The notes: generated from the letters alone by a model not told the origin. Positions 9,428 to 18,029 are shown, numbered from the stretch's first letter. The stretch: DNA of 64,000 bases from JAKAGZ01 sp964412105 (GCA_964412105.1 CAYPNM010000015.1:1-64000), one strand, 5' to 3'. Numbers and translations: made by a program.

Positions 9428-10564
9428 ATGAAAAAACTTGGCTTAACAATATTTTTTGACGCATTTGCACTAATGCTGCTCGGATTAATAATAGTTATGA
9501 GCGCAAGTAGTACATACAGTGTTATCAGATTTGATAGTCTGTTTCACCTTTTTAATTCACACTTATTTAAGGTGATAATTGGCATAATTGCAATGGTATT
9601 CTTCTGTGCAGTTCCGTATGAAATTTATAAAGGCTTCAGCAAGCCTGCCATTATTATTATGACAATTATTTTGATACTGACTCTATTCATCGCTCCGAAT
9701 ATAAAAGGAGCAGGAAGGTGGATCAATCTTGGATTTTTTTCATTTCAACCTGCCGATGTGGCTAAACTGGTTTTAATAGTACACCTTGCTGCAATGATTG
9801 AAGACAAAGGTGAGTCACTTAAAGTTTATAAAGAAGGATTCCTTTATTTGTTGATCTGGGTTCTTGTTATTGCCGGGCTAATTTTAATTCAGCCTAATGT
9901 TAGCAACGCAATTTTGCTTGTGTTTATTTCTTTTATAATGCTGTATATCGGTGGTGCAAAGTTTACCCACATTATGGGAACAGCTTTTCTATGTTTAATT
10001 GCAGGAGCCGGAGCGGCCATGTTGTTTGCACATTCCCGCGAAAGGATACTTTCCTTTATAACTGCAGTTAATACAGGGGGCACAGCAAATATTCAGGTAA
10101 AGCAGGCATTACTCGGACTTGGCAGTGGTGGAATTTTCGGTGTTGGGCTTGGGCACAGCATGCAAAGCAATTTGTTTTTACCGGAGTCGTATGGTGATTT
10201 TATTTTTGCCATAGTTGGTGAAGAGCTTGGCTTTTTAGGATCTTTTATAGTTTTATTCAGCTATCTGGTTCTGTTCATTGCCGGAATTTTAATTGCCAAA
10301 AAAACAAAAGATACATTCGGACAACTGCTGGCTTTCGGAATAACCTTTTCAATTATTCTTTATGCACTTATAAATGCTGCGGTTGCAACAGGTCTTGTAC
10401 CTACTACCGGACTTCCTTTACCGTTTATAAGCTATGGTGGAACTTCTCTCGTCTTTTTGTGCATTTCGGTAGGCATATTGGTAAACATAGCTTATACAAA
10501 TGCAAAAAGAGAAAATGCTATTAACAATAATCCATCAGCCTCAATGATGAACAAAGGAGAGTAA
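9428..10564 (+). CDS. ftsW: septal peptidoglycan glycosyltransferase FtsW
   Basis: FtsW is the SEDS-family glycosyltransferase that polymerises septal glycan from lipid II with FtsI as partner. The 378-residue protein is almost entirely hydrophobic with about ten membrane segments. It shows the SEDS motifs KGAGRWINLG followed by FQPADVAKL, the extracellular loop VKQALLGLGSGGIFGVGLG, and the C-terminal PTTGLPLPFISYGGTSL. It starts immediately after the murD stop and its own stop overlaps murG as TAATG. Confidence 0.95.
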   Translation: MKKLGLTIFFDAFALMLLGLIIVMSASSTYSVIRFDSLFHLFNSHLFKVIIGIIAMVFFCAVPYEIYKGFSKPAIIIMTIILILTLFIAPNIKGAGRWINLGFFSFQPADVAKLVLIVHLAAMIEDKGESLKVYKEGFLYLLIWVLVIAGLILIQPNVSNAILLVFISFIMLYIGGAKFTHIMGTAFLCLIAGAGAAMLFAHSRERILSFITAVNTGGTANIQVKQALLGLGSGGIFGVGLGHSMQSNLFLPESYGDFIFAIVGEELGFLGSFIVLFSYLVLFIAGILIAKKTKDTFGQLLAFGITFSIILYALINAAVATGLVPTTGLPLPFISYGGTSLVFLCISVGILVNIAYTNAKRENAINNNPSASMMNKGE

Positions 10565-11667
10565 TGAGTGAAAAAGATAATAAATACAGGTTCCTATTCG
10601 CAGGCGGTGGTACGGGCGGACATTTATTTCCGGCTGTGGCAGTTGCGGATAAGATTAAGTCTCTTATCCCTGAAGCTGAAATCTTATTTATTGGTACAAA
10701 ATCTAAAATTGAAGGTAAGGTTGTTCCTGAACTCGGTTATAAATTTTGTTCAATATGGATCAAAGGATTTGCAAGAAAATTCAACGCAGAAAATTTATTA
10801 TTTCCAATAAAGTTAATTGTTTCAATAATTCAATCAATAATAATTAATATGAAATTCAGGCCAATAGTAGCAATAGGATCAGGTGGGTATGTCTCCGGTC
10901 CTGCTATTTATGGTGCTTCACTAATGGGAGCAAAAATTATTTTGCTTGAGCAAAATAGTTATCCGGGTGTTACAACCAGGTTATTGGAAAAATATGCTGA
11001 TGAAGTACATATCAGCTTTGATGATTCAAGAAAGTATTTCAGGTTTAACGAAAAACTGCACTTAACCGGCAATCCTGTTAGGGAAAGCTTGAAGAGAGTT
11101 TCTAAAGCGGATGCTGCAGGATATTTCAACCTGTTAGCAGATAAAAAGACCCTACTGGTTCTGGGCGGAAGTCTCGGAGCCGCAGCCATTAATCAATCTG
11201 TTGCATCTGTTGTTAAAGGATTTGAAAAAGCTGACTTACAGGTAATATGGCAAACCGGGAGGAATAGTTTTAATGCCTTTAAATCATTTGAATCTGATAA
11301 GGTTAGAGTTTTTCCATTTATTGAAAAAATGGATATAGCTTACTCTGCTTGTGATCTTCTGCTTGCTCGTGCAGGAGGCATAACGATAGCAGAATTCCTG
11401 ACGCTGGCGATTCCCTGCATCTTGGTTCCATCCCCCAATGTTGCGGAGAATCACCAGTATTATAATGCAAAATCCTTATCGGATAAAGGCGCAGCATTGC
11501 TGATCGATGAAAAATTCTTGAAGGATTCAATTTTTGATAAAGTAATCTCATTAATAAATGATGAAAAAGGTTTGGCAACTTTAAGGGACAATGCACAAAA
11601 ACTGGCCAGACCGGAAGCTGCTGCTATTATCGCACAAAAAGCAATTAGGTATGCGGAATCAGTATGA
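10564..11667 (+). CDS. murG: UDP-GlcNAc:lipid I N-acetylglucosaminyltransferase MurG
   Basis: MurG adds GlcNAc to lipid I, making lipid II on the inner face of the membrane. The 367-residue GT28 family protein has the N-terminal glycine-rich loop GGGTGGHLFPA, the second conserved loop IGSGGYVSGP, the GNPVRE motif, the GGSLGA loop and the nucleotide-sugar site ARAGGITIAEF. The C-terminal PSPNVAENHQ matches the family. It overlaps ftsW by one base, and the small membrane gene after it by four. Confidence 0.96.
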   Translation: MSEKDNKYRFLFAGGGTGGHLFPAVAVADKIKSLIPEAEILFIGTKSKIEGKVVPELGYKFCSIWIKGFARKFNAENLLFPIKLIVSIIQSIIINMKFRPIVAIGSGGYVSGPAIYGASLMGAKIILLEQNSYPGVTTRLLEKYADEVHISFDDSRKYFRFNEKLHLTGNPVRESLKRVSKADAAGYFNLLADKKTLLVLGGSLGAAAINQSVASVVKGFEKADLQVIWQTGRNSFNAFKSFESDKVRVFPFIEKMDIAYSACDLLLARAGGITIAEFLTLAIPCILVPSPNVAENHQYYNAKSLSDKGAALLIDEKFLKDSIFDKVISLINDEKGLATLRDNAQKLARPEAAAIIAQKAIRYAESV

Positions 11668-12149
11668 GTAATGAATCAATGAATCAGAATATAAAGTTCA
11701 AATATAAAATGTCGTTTTACTATGTGTCGACAATTATTTACTTCGTTGCATTTTTGCTCTACGTATTGATTCGTGGTGAATTTGTTGAAGGTTCATTCAA
11801 ACTTATAACTAAAGATCCAATAATTTATTTCTTCGGTATTATAGTTATGATATCGCTTTTTAGTCTGTTGTTTAATTTATATAAAAGCAGATACTTGGAG
11901 TTTGGGAACGCCAGCATAACACTCGGTGATCGTTTCAGAGTTAGAGAATTCAGGTTTGAGAATATTAAAAGAATGAAAATTTCACCTTTGAAGAAGGATG
12001 ATAAAAATGGTGCTTTTAAAATTGTCAGGCTTAAGTTAAAGAACAGAAGGCGTCTGCTGGTAGTAAGGCCTTATGATTATGAGAATGGGGAGGATTTATT
12101 AAAAAGGTTCCAGGAATTAAAATCGGAATTAGAGAAAACTGATGTTTAA
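11664..12149 (+). CDS. small membrane protein of unknown function, possibly bacterial PH-like domain
   Basis: This 161-residue protein is not a standard dcw member. Residues about 17-40 and 50-70 are two hydrophobic membrane segments, followed by a basic, beta-rich cytoplasmic part (ITLGDRFRVREFRFENI, then LKLKNRRRLLVVRP). Two membrane helices followed by such a domain resembles bacterial PH-like (DUF304/bPH2) proteins, but I cannot confirm the family. It overlaps murG (ATGA) and murC (8 bases), so it is co-translated with lipid II synthesis genes. A structural or envelope role is an inference from position only. Confidence 0.7.
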   Translation: MSNESMNQNIKFKYKMSFYYVSTIIYFVAFLLYVLIRGEFVEGSFKLITKDPIIYFFGIIVMISLFSLLFNLYKSRYLEFGNASITLGDRFRVREFRFENIKRMKISPLKKDDKNGAFKIVRLKLKNRRRLLVVRPYDYENGEDLLKRFQELKSELEKTDV

Positions 12150-13518
12150 GAATATTAAAAAAGTACACTTTGTTGGTATTGGCGGTATTGGAATGAGCGG
12201 AATTGCAGAAATTCTTCTAAGCCGTGGATTTGAAATTTCGGGATCTGATAAATCTTTGAGCGAAATTACCAGCAGGTTAAGTGAACTGGGAATTAAAGTT
12301 TATGAAGGGCATTCACCTGAAAATTTAAAAGATGTTGATGTGCTTGTTTATTCTTCTGCCGTTTCCCGCGATAACCCTGAAGTGAAAGCTGCTGCAGAAA
12401 GAAAAATACCGATTATAAAAAGATCCGAAATGCTTGCTGAATGTATGAGAATGCAGTATGGAATTGGAATAGCTGGAACTCATGGCAAGACAACTACAAC
12501 ATCAATGGTTGGATTGACGTTAACTGAAGGGAAGATCGATCCAACAATTATAGTCGGTGGAAAATTAAGCGGACTTGGCGGTACAAATGCAAGACTTGGA
12601 AAAGGTGAATTTATCGTTGTTGAAGCTGACGAATTTGACAGAACATTTTTAAAGCTGACTCCCGCCATTGCAGCCTTAACGACTCTGGAAACGGAGCATC
12701 TAGATACCTATAAGGATCTGGATGATATAAAATCAGCCTTTATTGAATTTGCCAATAAAGTGCCTTTCTATGGTTTTATAGTGCTTTGTATGGATGAACC
12801 TGCATTGCTGGATATAATTCCACAGATAAACAAAAAGATTATTACCTATGGTTTAACTACTCAGGCAGATATAAGAGCAATAAATATTTCGCATAGTGAA
12901 TTTTCAAGCAAATTCACTATAAAATATTTTGGTAAAGAATTGGGCGACATCACATTAAAAATTCCTGGTCTTCACAATGTGAAAAATTCGCTGGTTGCCG
13001 TAACAATTGCATATGAGCTCGGGATTGATTTCAAAACAATTAAACGTGCCCTCGAATCATTTTCAGGAGTGTACAGAAGATTTGAAGTGAAATATAACAA
13101 GGAGATTTTGGTAGTTGATGATTACGCCCATCATCCAACTGAAACCACCGTGGTTCTTGCTGGAATTAGAGCAGGGTGGGACAGAAGATTGGTTGTGGTC
13201 TTTCAACCACATCTTTTTTCAAGGACAAAGGATTTTTACCAGGAATTCGGAAGATCATTTTTAAATTCTGACGTTTTTATATGCACGGGTATTTATCCTG
13301 CAAGGGAAGAGCCAATCGAAGGAATATCAGGAGAATTAATTTCGAATGCAGCCAAAAAATTCGGCCATAAGAACGTCATTTATGTAGATGATAAAAATGA
13401 TGTTCCAAAAGTTTTAAATGAAATAAAGAAAAGCGGCGATATAATAATAACTATGGGTGCCGGTGATATCTGGAAGCAGGGTGAAAGATTTGTTGAGTTA
13501 CTTAGAAAATCAGCTTAA
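12142..13518 (+). CDS. murC: UDP-MurNAc:L-alanine ligase MurC
   Basis: MurC starts stem-peptide synthesis by joining L-alanine to UDP-MurNAc. The 458-residue protein has the N-terminal GIGGIGMSG dinucleotide-like motif, the P-loop GTHGKTTTT with Lys116, VVEADEFDRTF in the central domain and the C-terminal DDYAHHPTE motif specific to MurC. It overlaps the preceding small gene by eight bases and ftsQ follows with no gap. murB, often found next in other clusters, is absent here. Confidence 0.96.
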   Translation: MFKNIKKVHFVGIGGIGMSGIAEILLSRGFEISGSDKSLSEITSRLSELGIKVYEGHSPENLKDVDVLVYSSAVSRDNPEVKAAAERKIPIIKRSEMLAECMRMQYGIGIAGTHGKTTTTSMVGLTLTEGKIDPTIIVGGKLSGLGGTNARLGKGEFIVVEADEFDRTFLKLTPAIAALTTLETEHLDTYKDLDDIKSAFIEFANKVPFYGFIVLCMDEPALLDIIPQINKKIITYGLTTQADIRAINISHSEFSSKFTIKYFGKELGDITLKIPGLHNVKNSLVAVTIAYELGIDFKTIKRALESFSGVYRRFEVKYNKEILVVDDYAHHPTETTVVLAGIRAGWDRRLVVVFQPHLFSRTKDFYQEFGRSFLNSDVFICTGIYPAREEPIEGISGELISNAAKKFGHKNVIYVDDKNDVPKVLNEIKKSGDIIITMGAGDIWKQGERFVELLRKSA

Positions 13519-14286
13519 ATGCGTGAGAGAAATAGTAAAATAATTGGCGTTTTGATCTTTTTAATTTTATCAGCGGGAGTACTTTATTTAACGTATTACG
13601 CCCGGAGAGGGATAAATAGAGGAGAAATAAAAATGATAGGTATAACAGGGAATAATTTATTAAGCGCTCACGATTATCTAAAGTTTGCGAAGCTTGATGA
13701 CACAAGTACCTATTCAGGTTTGAAACTGCCTGTAATTTATGATCGGATTATGAAGCATCCATATGTAGCAAAAGCAGATGTTGAATATGACGGGGTATCT
13801 GAAGTTAATATTGATATAGTTGAAAAAACATTGAAAGCCGTACTGCTTAAATCCGGTGAACCAATGTTTATCACCGATAAATTTGAGTTGCTGCCGGTGC
13901 TTGATGGTACAAAATTTAATGATCTGCCTGTAATAAGTAATCCACCTGCTGATGAATCGTATAAACCATTATCCGTATTAAATGATGATGATATTAAACA
14001 GGCCTTTGAAATTATAGATGCAGCAAAACTGACCAATGAAAGCATATTCAAACATCTGGCTGAAATTAATTTAAGACAGGGCGGAGATATTGTTCTCACC
14101 TTTTCGGGAATAAAAACGCCGGTCATTTTTGGCAAAAACGGTGCAGCTAAAAAAATGGTGTACCTTGATATTGTCTGGGATGATATGATCTCGGGAAAAA
14201 ACTTAATGAATAACAATGAATACATCGATTTGAGATTTGCAAATGAAATCTATGTCGGCAAATCAGAAAATACAGGTTTGAACTAA
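13519..14286 (+). CDS. ftsQ: cell division protein FtsQ/DivIB-like
   Basis: The 255-residue protein has one membrane segment near residues 9-26, then a periplasmic POTRA-like region (GNNLLSAHDYLKFAKL and the HPYVAKADVEYDG segment) and a beta domain, which is the FtsQ layout. FtsQ recruits FtsL and FtsB and gates septal synthesis. The sequence is divergent, as usual for FtsQ, and the call leans on position between murC and ftsA. The ATG follows the murC stop directly and the stop overlaps ftsA as TAATG. Confidence 0.85.
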   Translation: MRERNSKIIGVLIFLILSAGVLYLTYYARRGINRGEIKMIGITGNNLLSAHDYLKFAKLDDTSTYSGLKLPVIYDRIMKHPYVAKADVEYDGVSEVNIDIVEKTLKAVLLKSGEPMFITDKFELLPVLDGTKFNDLPVISNPPADESYKPLSVLNDDDIKQAFEIIDAAKLTNESIFKHLAEINLRQGGDIVLTFSGIKTPVIFGKNGAAKKMVYLDIVWDDMISGKNLMNNNEYIDLRFANEIYVGKSENTGLN

Positions 14287-15533
14287 TGAAAAAAAATATC
14301 ATAGCTGGTCTGGATTTAGGAACAACCAAGGTCTGTGCGGTTATAGCTGAGAAAACTGAGGAAAACAAAATTAATGTACTTGGTTTTGGCGTTGCTCCTT
14401 CTGAAGGATTGCATAAAGGACTGGTTGCCAATATCAGCAAAACCGCTGAAGCAATTAAGGAGGCAATTTCGATTGCTTCAAATAGAGCTGGAATAGAAGT
14501 GAAAGTTGTAAATGTTGGCGTAGCGGGAGAACACATAACAAGTATGCGTCACAGAAACTATGTAACAATTACAAGTGAAGAAAAAGAAATAACAAAATCT
14601 GATCTAGATAGACTGGAATCTGATGTAAGAACAATAAGAATTCCATCTGACAGGCAGATACTTCATATTATCCCGGAGGAATTTTCAGTTGATCATCAGG
14701 GTGGAATTGAAAATCCCATCGGAATGTCCGGTTCAAGACTTGAAGCTACTAATCATATTGTTCTTGCATCTATTCCTGCAATCCAGAACATTAAAAAATC
14801 AGTTGAAAGAGCCGGATTGCAGGTGCAGGATTACATATTGCAGCCAATTGCATCAAGTTCATCGGTTCTGGAAGAAAGCGAAAAGGATCTTGGTGCTGCA
14901 TTGATCGATATTGGTGGTGGAACAACAGACATCGCAATCTTTCATAAAAAAGCGATTAAGCATACTAAAGTGATCGGTGTGGCCGGAAATCAGGTTACTA
15001 ATGATATAAGAGAGTCTCTTGGTGTAGTTACTGAAGAAGCGGAAATGTTAAAACGCGATTATGGCTATGCTACTGAAAGTGCAATAATTAAAGAAGAAGA
15101 TATATTGATAAGAGGGGTTGGAGCCAGAGGCAATACAAAAATTCCGATCAGTTTGTTGACACAAATCATAAGCCTCAGAATGCGTGAACTTTTCGGATTA
15201 ATCGATAATGAATTACGAAGTGCGGGTTTCAAAAATAAAATTAAAGCGGGAATTATTTTAACGGGTGGCGGAGCATTACTAAAAGGCTGTAGTGAGCTGG
15301 CTGAAGAAGTATTCGGATTACCAACCAGAATAGGTGTCCCGCAGGAATTAGGAGTCGGTTTATCAAATGAAATCGAAAGCCCGGAATTTGCTACTGTAGC
15401 AGGACTTATACGTGGAATTCCAGGTGGAAAGTCAAGCGAATATCAAACTTTAATAAAAACTAAAAACGCAAAAGGCAAAGGCAAGGTTTTGGACGTATTT
15501 AAAAGAATACAGGAATTTTTTGATGAATTATAA
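14286..15533 (+). CDS. ftsA: cell division protein FtsA
   Basis: FtsA is the actin-like ATPase that tethers FtsZ to the membrane and recruits later division proteins. The 415-residue protein opens with the phosphate-1 loop GLDLGTTKVCAVIAE, has the SHS2-type 1C domain, the phosphate-2 motif ALIDIGGGTTD and the adenosine motif ILTGGGALLKG. The last residues (GKGKVLDVFKRIQEFFDEL) form a basic amphipathic helix, the expected membrane-targeting sequence. It lies immediately upstream of ftsZ, as is standard. Confidence 0.96.
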   Translation: MKKNIIAGLDLGTTKVCAVIAEKTEENKINVLGFGVAPSEGLHKGLVANISKTAEAIKEAISIASNRAGIEVKVVNVGVAGEHITSMRHRNYVTITSEEKEITKSDLDRLESDVRTIRIPSDRQILHIIPEEFSVDHQGGIENPIGMSGSRLEATNHIVLASIPAIQNIKKSVERAGLQVQDYILQPIASSSSVLEESEKDLGAALIDIGGGTTDIAIFHKKAIKHTKVIGVAGNQVTNDIRESLGVVTEEAEMLKRDYGYATESAIIKEEDILIRGVGARGNTKIPISLLTQIISLRMRELFGLIDNELRSAGFKNKIKAGIILTGGGALLKGCSELAEEVFGLPTRIGVPQELGVGLSNEIESPEFATVAGLIRGIPGGKSSEYQTLIKTKNAKGKGKVLDVFKRIQEFFDEL

Positions 15534-15560
15534 ATTAATTTCTACAATAAGGAGGTAACT

Positions 15561-16853
15561 ATGTCGCGATTTGCAACCTTAGATAGGGACAATTCATTGT
15601 CAGCTATTCTAAAAGTAGTCGGAGTCGGTGGCGGCGGATGCAACGCCATCGAAAGCATGATTAAAAGAGGTCTGGTTGGTGTTGAATATGTTGGTATCAA
15701 TACGGACTCGCAGGTTTTGAACAGCAGCAGCGCAACCCACAAGATTCAGGTCGGTACTACGATTACTCGCGGTCTTGGTGCGGGAGCCGATCCCAATGTT
15801 GGAAGAAAGGCGCTCGAAGAGGATAGAGAAAGGCTTGCAGAAGTCCTATCTGGAAGCGACATGGTTTTTGTAACCGCTGGTATGGGAGGCGGTACCGGAA
15901 CTGGCGGGGCCCCTGTCGTCGCATCAATTGCTCAGAGCGTTGGCGCCCTGGTAGTTGGTATTGTCACTAAACCATTCAGGTGGGAAGGTAAAAAAAGAAT
16001 GTTGAATGCTGAACAGGGTATACAGGAGCTGCGTCAGCATGTTGACAGCTTGATTGTAATTCCCAATGAAAGACTGTTGAGCATTCTTGATAAAAACATA
16101 AATGCATTCGCAGCTTTCGATAAACCGAATGAAGTTCTTTATGAGGCTACTAGAGGAATCGCAGATATCATAACAGTCGAAGGCCTGATAAATGTTGACT
16201 TTGCGGATGTTCGATCAGTTATGAATCAAAGTGGAGAAGCTTTGATGGGATGCGGAATTGCAAGTGGTGAAAACAGGGCAATCGAAGCAGCACAGAAAGC
16301 TATTTCAAGTCCGTTGCTTGAAGGTATCAACATTAAAGGCGCTAAGAGCGTTCTTTTGAATGTTACGGGATCAAGCAACCTTACCATGCAGGAAATTAAT
16401 GAAGGTAACAACGTTATATTTGAAGCAGCCGGTGAAGAAGCGAATGTTATTTTTGGATGCGTTAGAAAAGAAGAAATGAATGATTATGTCTCTTATACAG
16501 TAATTGCAACTGGATTCGATTCTGCTCAAGGATACAAAAAAGCAAAAACTGAAGAGCCTAAACCTAAAAAACAGAGTACTCCTTTTAGAGGTGGATTTAA
16601 TTTCCTCGGAAATGAAGAAATAAACAAAGAAGACCTCGATATTCCTACTATCATCAGGGTAAAAGGAGCTAATACTCCTATTGATCCGCCGGAAGAGGAG
16701 GAAACTCCTGAAAGTGGATTTAAATTTGAATCATCCCGTTATAACTGGGCGAAAGATAAGGCTGAAAAGAAAAAGGAAGAAGAACCGGAAAACCATAGTA
16801 ATGATGACGATGAAGAGGACAGCTCTTCATTTCTAAGAATGATTATGGATTAG
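15561..16853 (+). CDS. ftsZ: cell division GTPase FtsZ, with acidic tail beyond the conserved C-terminal peptide
   Basis: FtsZ is the tubulin homologue that forms the division ring. The GTP-binding T1 loop GVGGGGCNAIESM and tubulin signature GGGTGTGGAP are intact, as is the T7 synergy loop NVDFADVRSVM. Unlike its tightly overlapping neighbours it has a 27-base spacer and a perfect Shine-Dalgarno AAGGAGGT (15549-15556), which suits high expression. The FtsA-binding type peptide DLDIPTIIRV occurs at about residues 358-367 rather than at the end. It is followed by about 60 Glu/Asp/Lys-rich residues ending in SSSFLRMIMD. Length is 430 residues. Confidence 0.97.
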   Translation: MSRFATLDRDNSLSAILKVVGVGGGGCNAIESMIKRGLVGVEYVGINTDSQVLNSSSATHKIQVGTTITRGLGAGADPNVGRKALEEDRERLAEVLSGSDMVFVTAGMGGGTGTGGAPVVASIAQSVGALVVGIVTKPFRWEGKKRMLNAEQGIQELRQHVDSLIVIPNERLLSILDKNINAFAAFDKPNEVLYEATRGIADIITVEGLINVDFADVRSVMNQSGEALMGCGIASGENRAIEAAQKAISSPLLEGINIKGAKSVLLNVTGSSNLTMQEINEGNNVIFEAAGEEANVIFGCVRKEEMNDYVSYTVIATGFDSAQGYKKAKTEEPKPKKQSTPFRGGFNFLGNEEINKEDLDIPTIIRVKGANTPIDPPEEEETPESGFKFESSRYNWAKDKAEKKKEEEPENHSNDDDEEDSSSFLRMIMD

Positions 16854-16871
16854 CCTGTAAGTTAACATTGT

Positions 16872-16906
16872 AAGTGATGAGTAGTTTTAATAATTACTCA
16901 TCACTT
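16872..16906. terminator. 12-bp perfect hairpin between ftsZ and a convergent gene
   Basis: AAGTGATGAGTA (16872-16883) and its exact reverse complement (16895-16906) enclose an 11-base loop. The position, 18 bases after the ftsZ stop and facing a convergent gene, suggests a bidirectional transcription end. There is no T run on either side, so it is not a classical intrinsic terminator. The right arm contains the stop codon and last codons of the minus-strand gene. Confidence 0.55.
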
Positions 16907-17091
16907 GGTCTTGATTCCAGATAAATATTATCATCATTATCTATTCTTATAATTATTCTGTTTGGCCGGCAGCAGATTCTGCAATCTTCAATGAAGTCAT
17001 ATCTTTTATCAACGGTAAGATCAACCCATACAGAATTGTGCTCACCACAATACTGGCAAATCCATATAAGATCTTCGTCTGTAGTAAACAT
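16894..17091 (-). CDS. CPXCG-like cysteine-rich zinc-ribbon protein
   Basis: This 65-residue protein has two CxxC knuckles, C12-C15 in CQYCGE and C37-C40 in CRICC, separated by 21 residues with a VWVDLTVD strand between. The arrangement matches the small CPXCG cysteine-rich protein family (PF14255 type), predicted zinc-binding proteins of unknown role. The first knuckle lacks the family proline and reads CQYC. It is convergent with ftsZ and its last codons lie inside the shared hairpin. No further function can be claimed. Confidence 0.8.
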   Translation of the reverse strand: MFTTDEDLIWICQYCGEHNSVWVDLTVDKRYDFIEDCRICCRPNRIIIRIDNDDNIYLESRPSDE

Positions 17092-17196
17092 TGTTGAATA
17101 GAAGAATTATTTGTTGAAGGGAATGTAATAATATTAAGCAGATAGTAAAGGCTATAATTTTTTGCTTGTTTAACTTTTAATCAATAAAATATATTA

Positions 17197-17694
17197 TTAC
17201 TTCATATTTGTGAATTGTGTTGGAAAATCAAAATTTCCTTCCCGCACCAGTTTAATTACTGCCTGCAGGTCATCAATTTTGGGAGCCTGAACTCTGATTT
17301 TTTCATCCTGAATCTGAGCATTTACTTTTAATTTTGAATCCTTGATAAGAACCGTGATCTTTTTAGCATTTTCTTTTGATATTCCGCTTTGAAGAAGGAT
17401 CTTTTGTCTTAATCTTCCACCTGCCGCAGCCTCAGGCTCTTCATATTTTAACGCTTTTATTGAAATTCCTCTCTTAATAAATTTTGACTGAAGAATATCA
17501 ATGCTTGCTTTTCTTGAATAGTCGTCTTTCGTGTTGATATTTAAGAGCTTATCCTTCTTGTTTAGCTCAATCTCAGTGTGAGAATCTTTCAGGTCATACC
17601 TCTGATGAATTTCTTTAATGGCCTGGTTAACTGCATTATCTACTTCTTGGAAATCAATTTCAGAAACAATGTCAAAAGTGTGATTTTGTGGCAT
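17197..17694 (-). CDS. yajQ: YajQ family (UPF0234) nucleotide-binding protein
   Basis: From ATG at 17694 the product is 165 residues, the normal size of YajQ proteins. It begins THFDIV-style (MPQNHTFDIVSEIDFQEV) and contains the family segments QRYDLKDSH, INTKDDYSRKASIDILQ, GISIKALKYEEPE, VNAQIQDEKIRVQ and the C-terminal NFDFPTQFTN. YajQ proteins bind nucleotides or cyclic di-GMP, and some act as effectors of transcription factors; which applies here is unknown. AGGG lies about 9 bases upstream of the ATG. The open frame extends further upstream only because it runs through the N gap, and that extension is not real. Confidence 0.93.
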   Translation of the reverse strand: MPQNHTFDIVSEIDFQEVDNAVNQAIKEIHQRYDLKDSHTEIELNKKDKLLNINTKDDYSRKASIDILQSKFIKRGISIKALKYEEPEAAAGGRLRQKILLQSGISKENAKKITVLIKDSKLKVNAQIQDEKIRVQAPKIDDLQAVIKLVREGNFDFPTQFTNMK

Positions 17695-17893
17695 TATTGT
17701 ATCCCTGCAACTTTTTTTTTGTCGGGGTGATAGGATTCNNNNNNNNNNNNNNNNNNNNNNNNNNNNNNNNNNNNNNNNNNNNNNNNNNNNNNNNNNNNNN
17801 NNNNNNNNNNNNNNNNNNNNNNNNNNNNNNNNNNNNNNTTTTGTGGCATTATTGTATCCCTGCAACTTTTTTTTTGTCGGGGTGATAGGATTC
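17684..17893. other. assembly join: 100 N flanked by identical 55-bp ends
   Basis: Positions 17739-17838 are exactly 100 N. The 55 bases before the gap (17684-17738) are identical to the 55 bases after it (17839-17893), including the same nine-T run. This looks like two contigs whose ends overlap by an assembler word length of 55, padded with a default gap. The true sequence is probably continuous with one copy and no missing DNA. The shared end falls inside the tRNA-Pro-like repeat that broke the assembly. Confidence 0.9.
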
Positions 17894-17933
17894 CTCCAAA
17901 GGAGTCCCTTTGGGAGAACCTGCGACCTCTGTG
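17877..17933 (-). pseudogene. partial tRNA-Pro 3' copy split by a 22-bp palindromic insert
   Basis: The stretch matches the 3' half (acceptor and T arm) of the intact tRNA-Pro at 17955-18029, but 22 bases (17894-17915) are inserted in the T loop between ATTC and GAACC. The insert folds on itself, TCCAAAGG against CCTTTGGGA with one bulged base. Homology stops after the T stem and variable region, so there is no anticodon arm. It is therefore a truncated, interrupted copy rather than a working tRNA. Because it abuts the assembly join, its exact structure needs confirmation. Confidence 0.6.
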
Positions 17934-17954
17934 TTACTTTTATTAAAATATTCG

Positions 17955-18029
17955 TCGGGGTGATAGGATTCGAACCTACGACCTCTGCGTCCCGAACGCA
18001 GCGCTCTAGCCGGGCTGAGCCACACCCCG
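17955..18029 (-). tRNA. tRNA-Pro (CGG anticodon)
   Basis: On the minus strand the acceptor stem CGGGGTG/CACCCCG, a D arm, the anticodon stem CTGCG/CGCAG with loop TTCGGGA, and the T arm with GGTTCGAATCC are all present. The anticodon is CGG, reading the Pro codon CCG. The discriminator is A and CCA is not encoded. Confidence 0.95.

Noticed and set aside
17688..17885. Reading frames on both strands crossing the 100-N gap
   Set aside because: They exist only because N was read as open. The minus-strand yajQ starts at 17694, before the gap.
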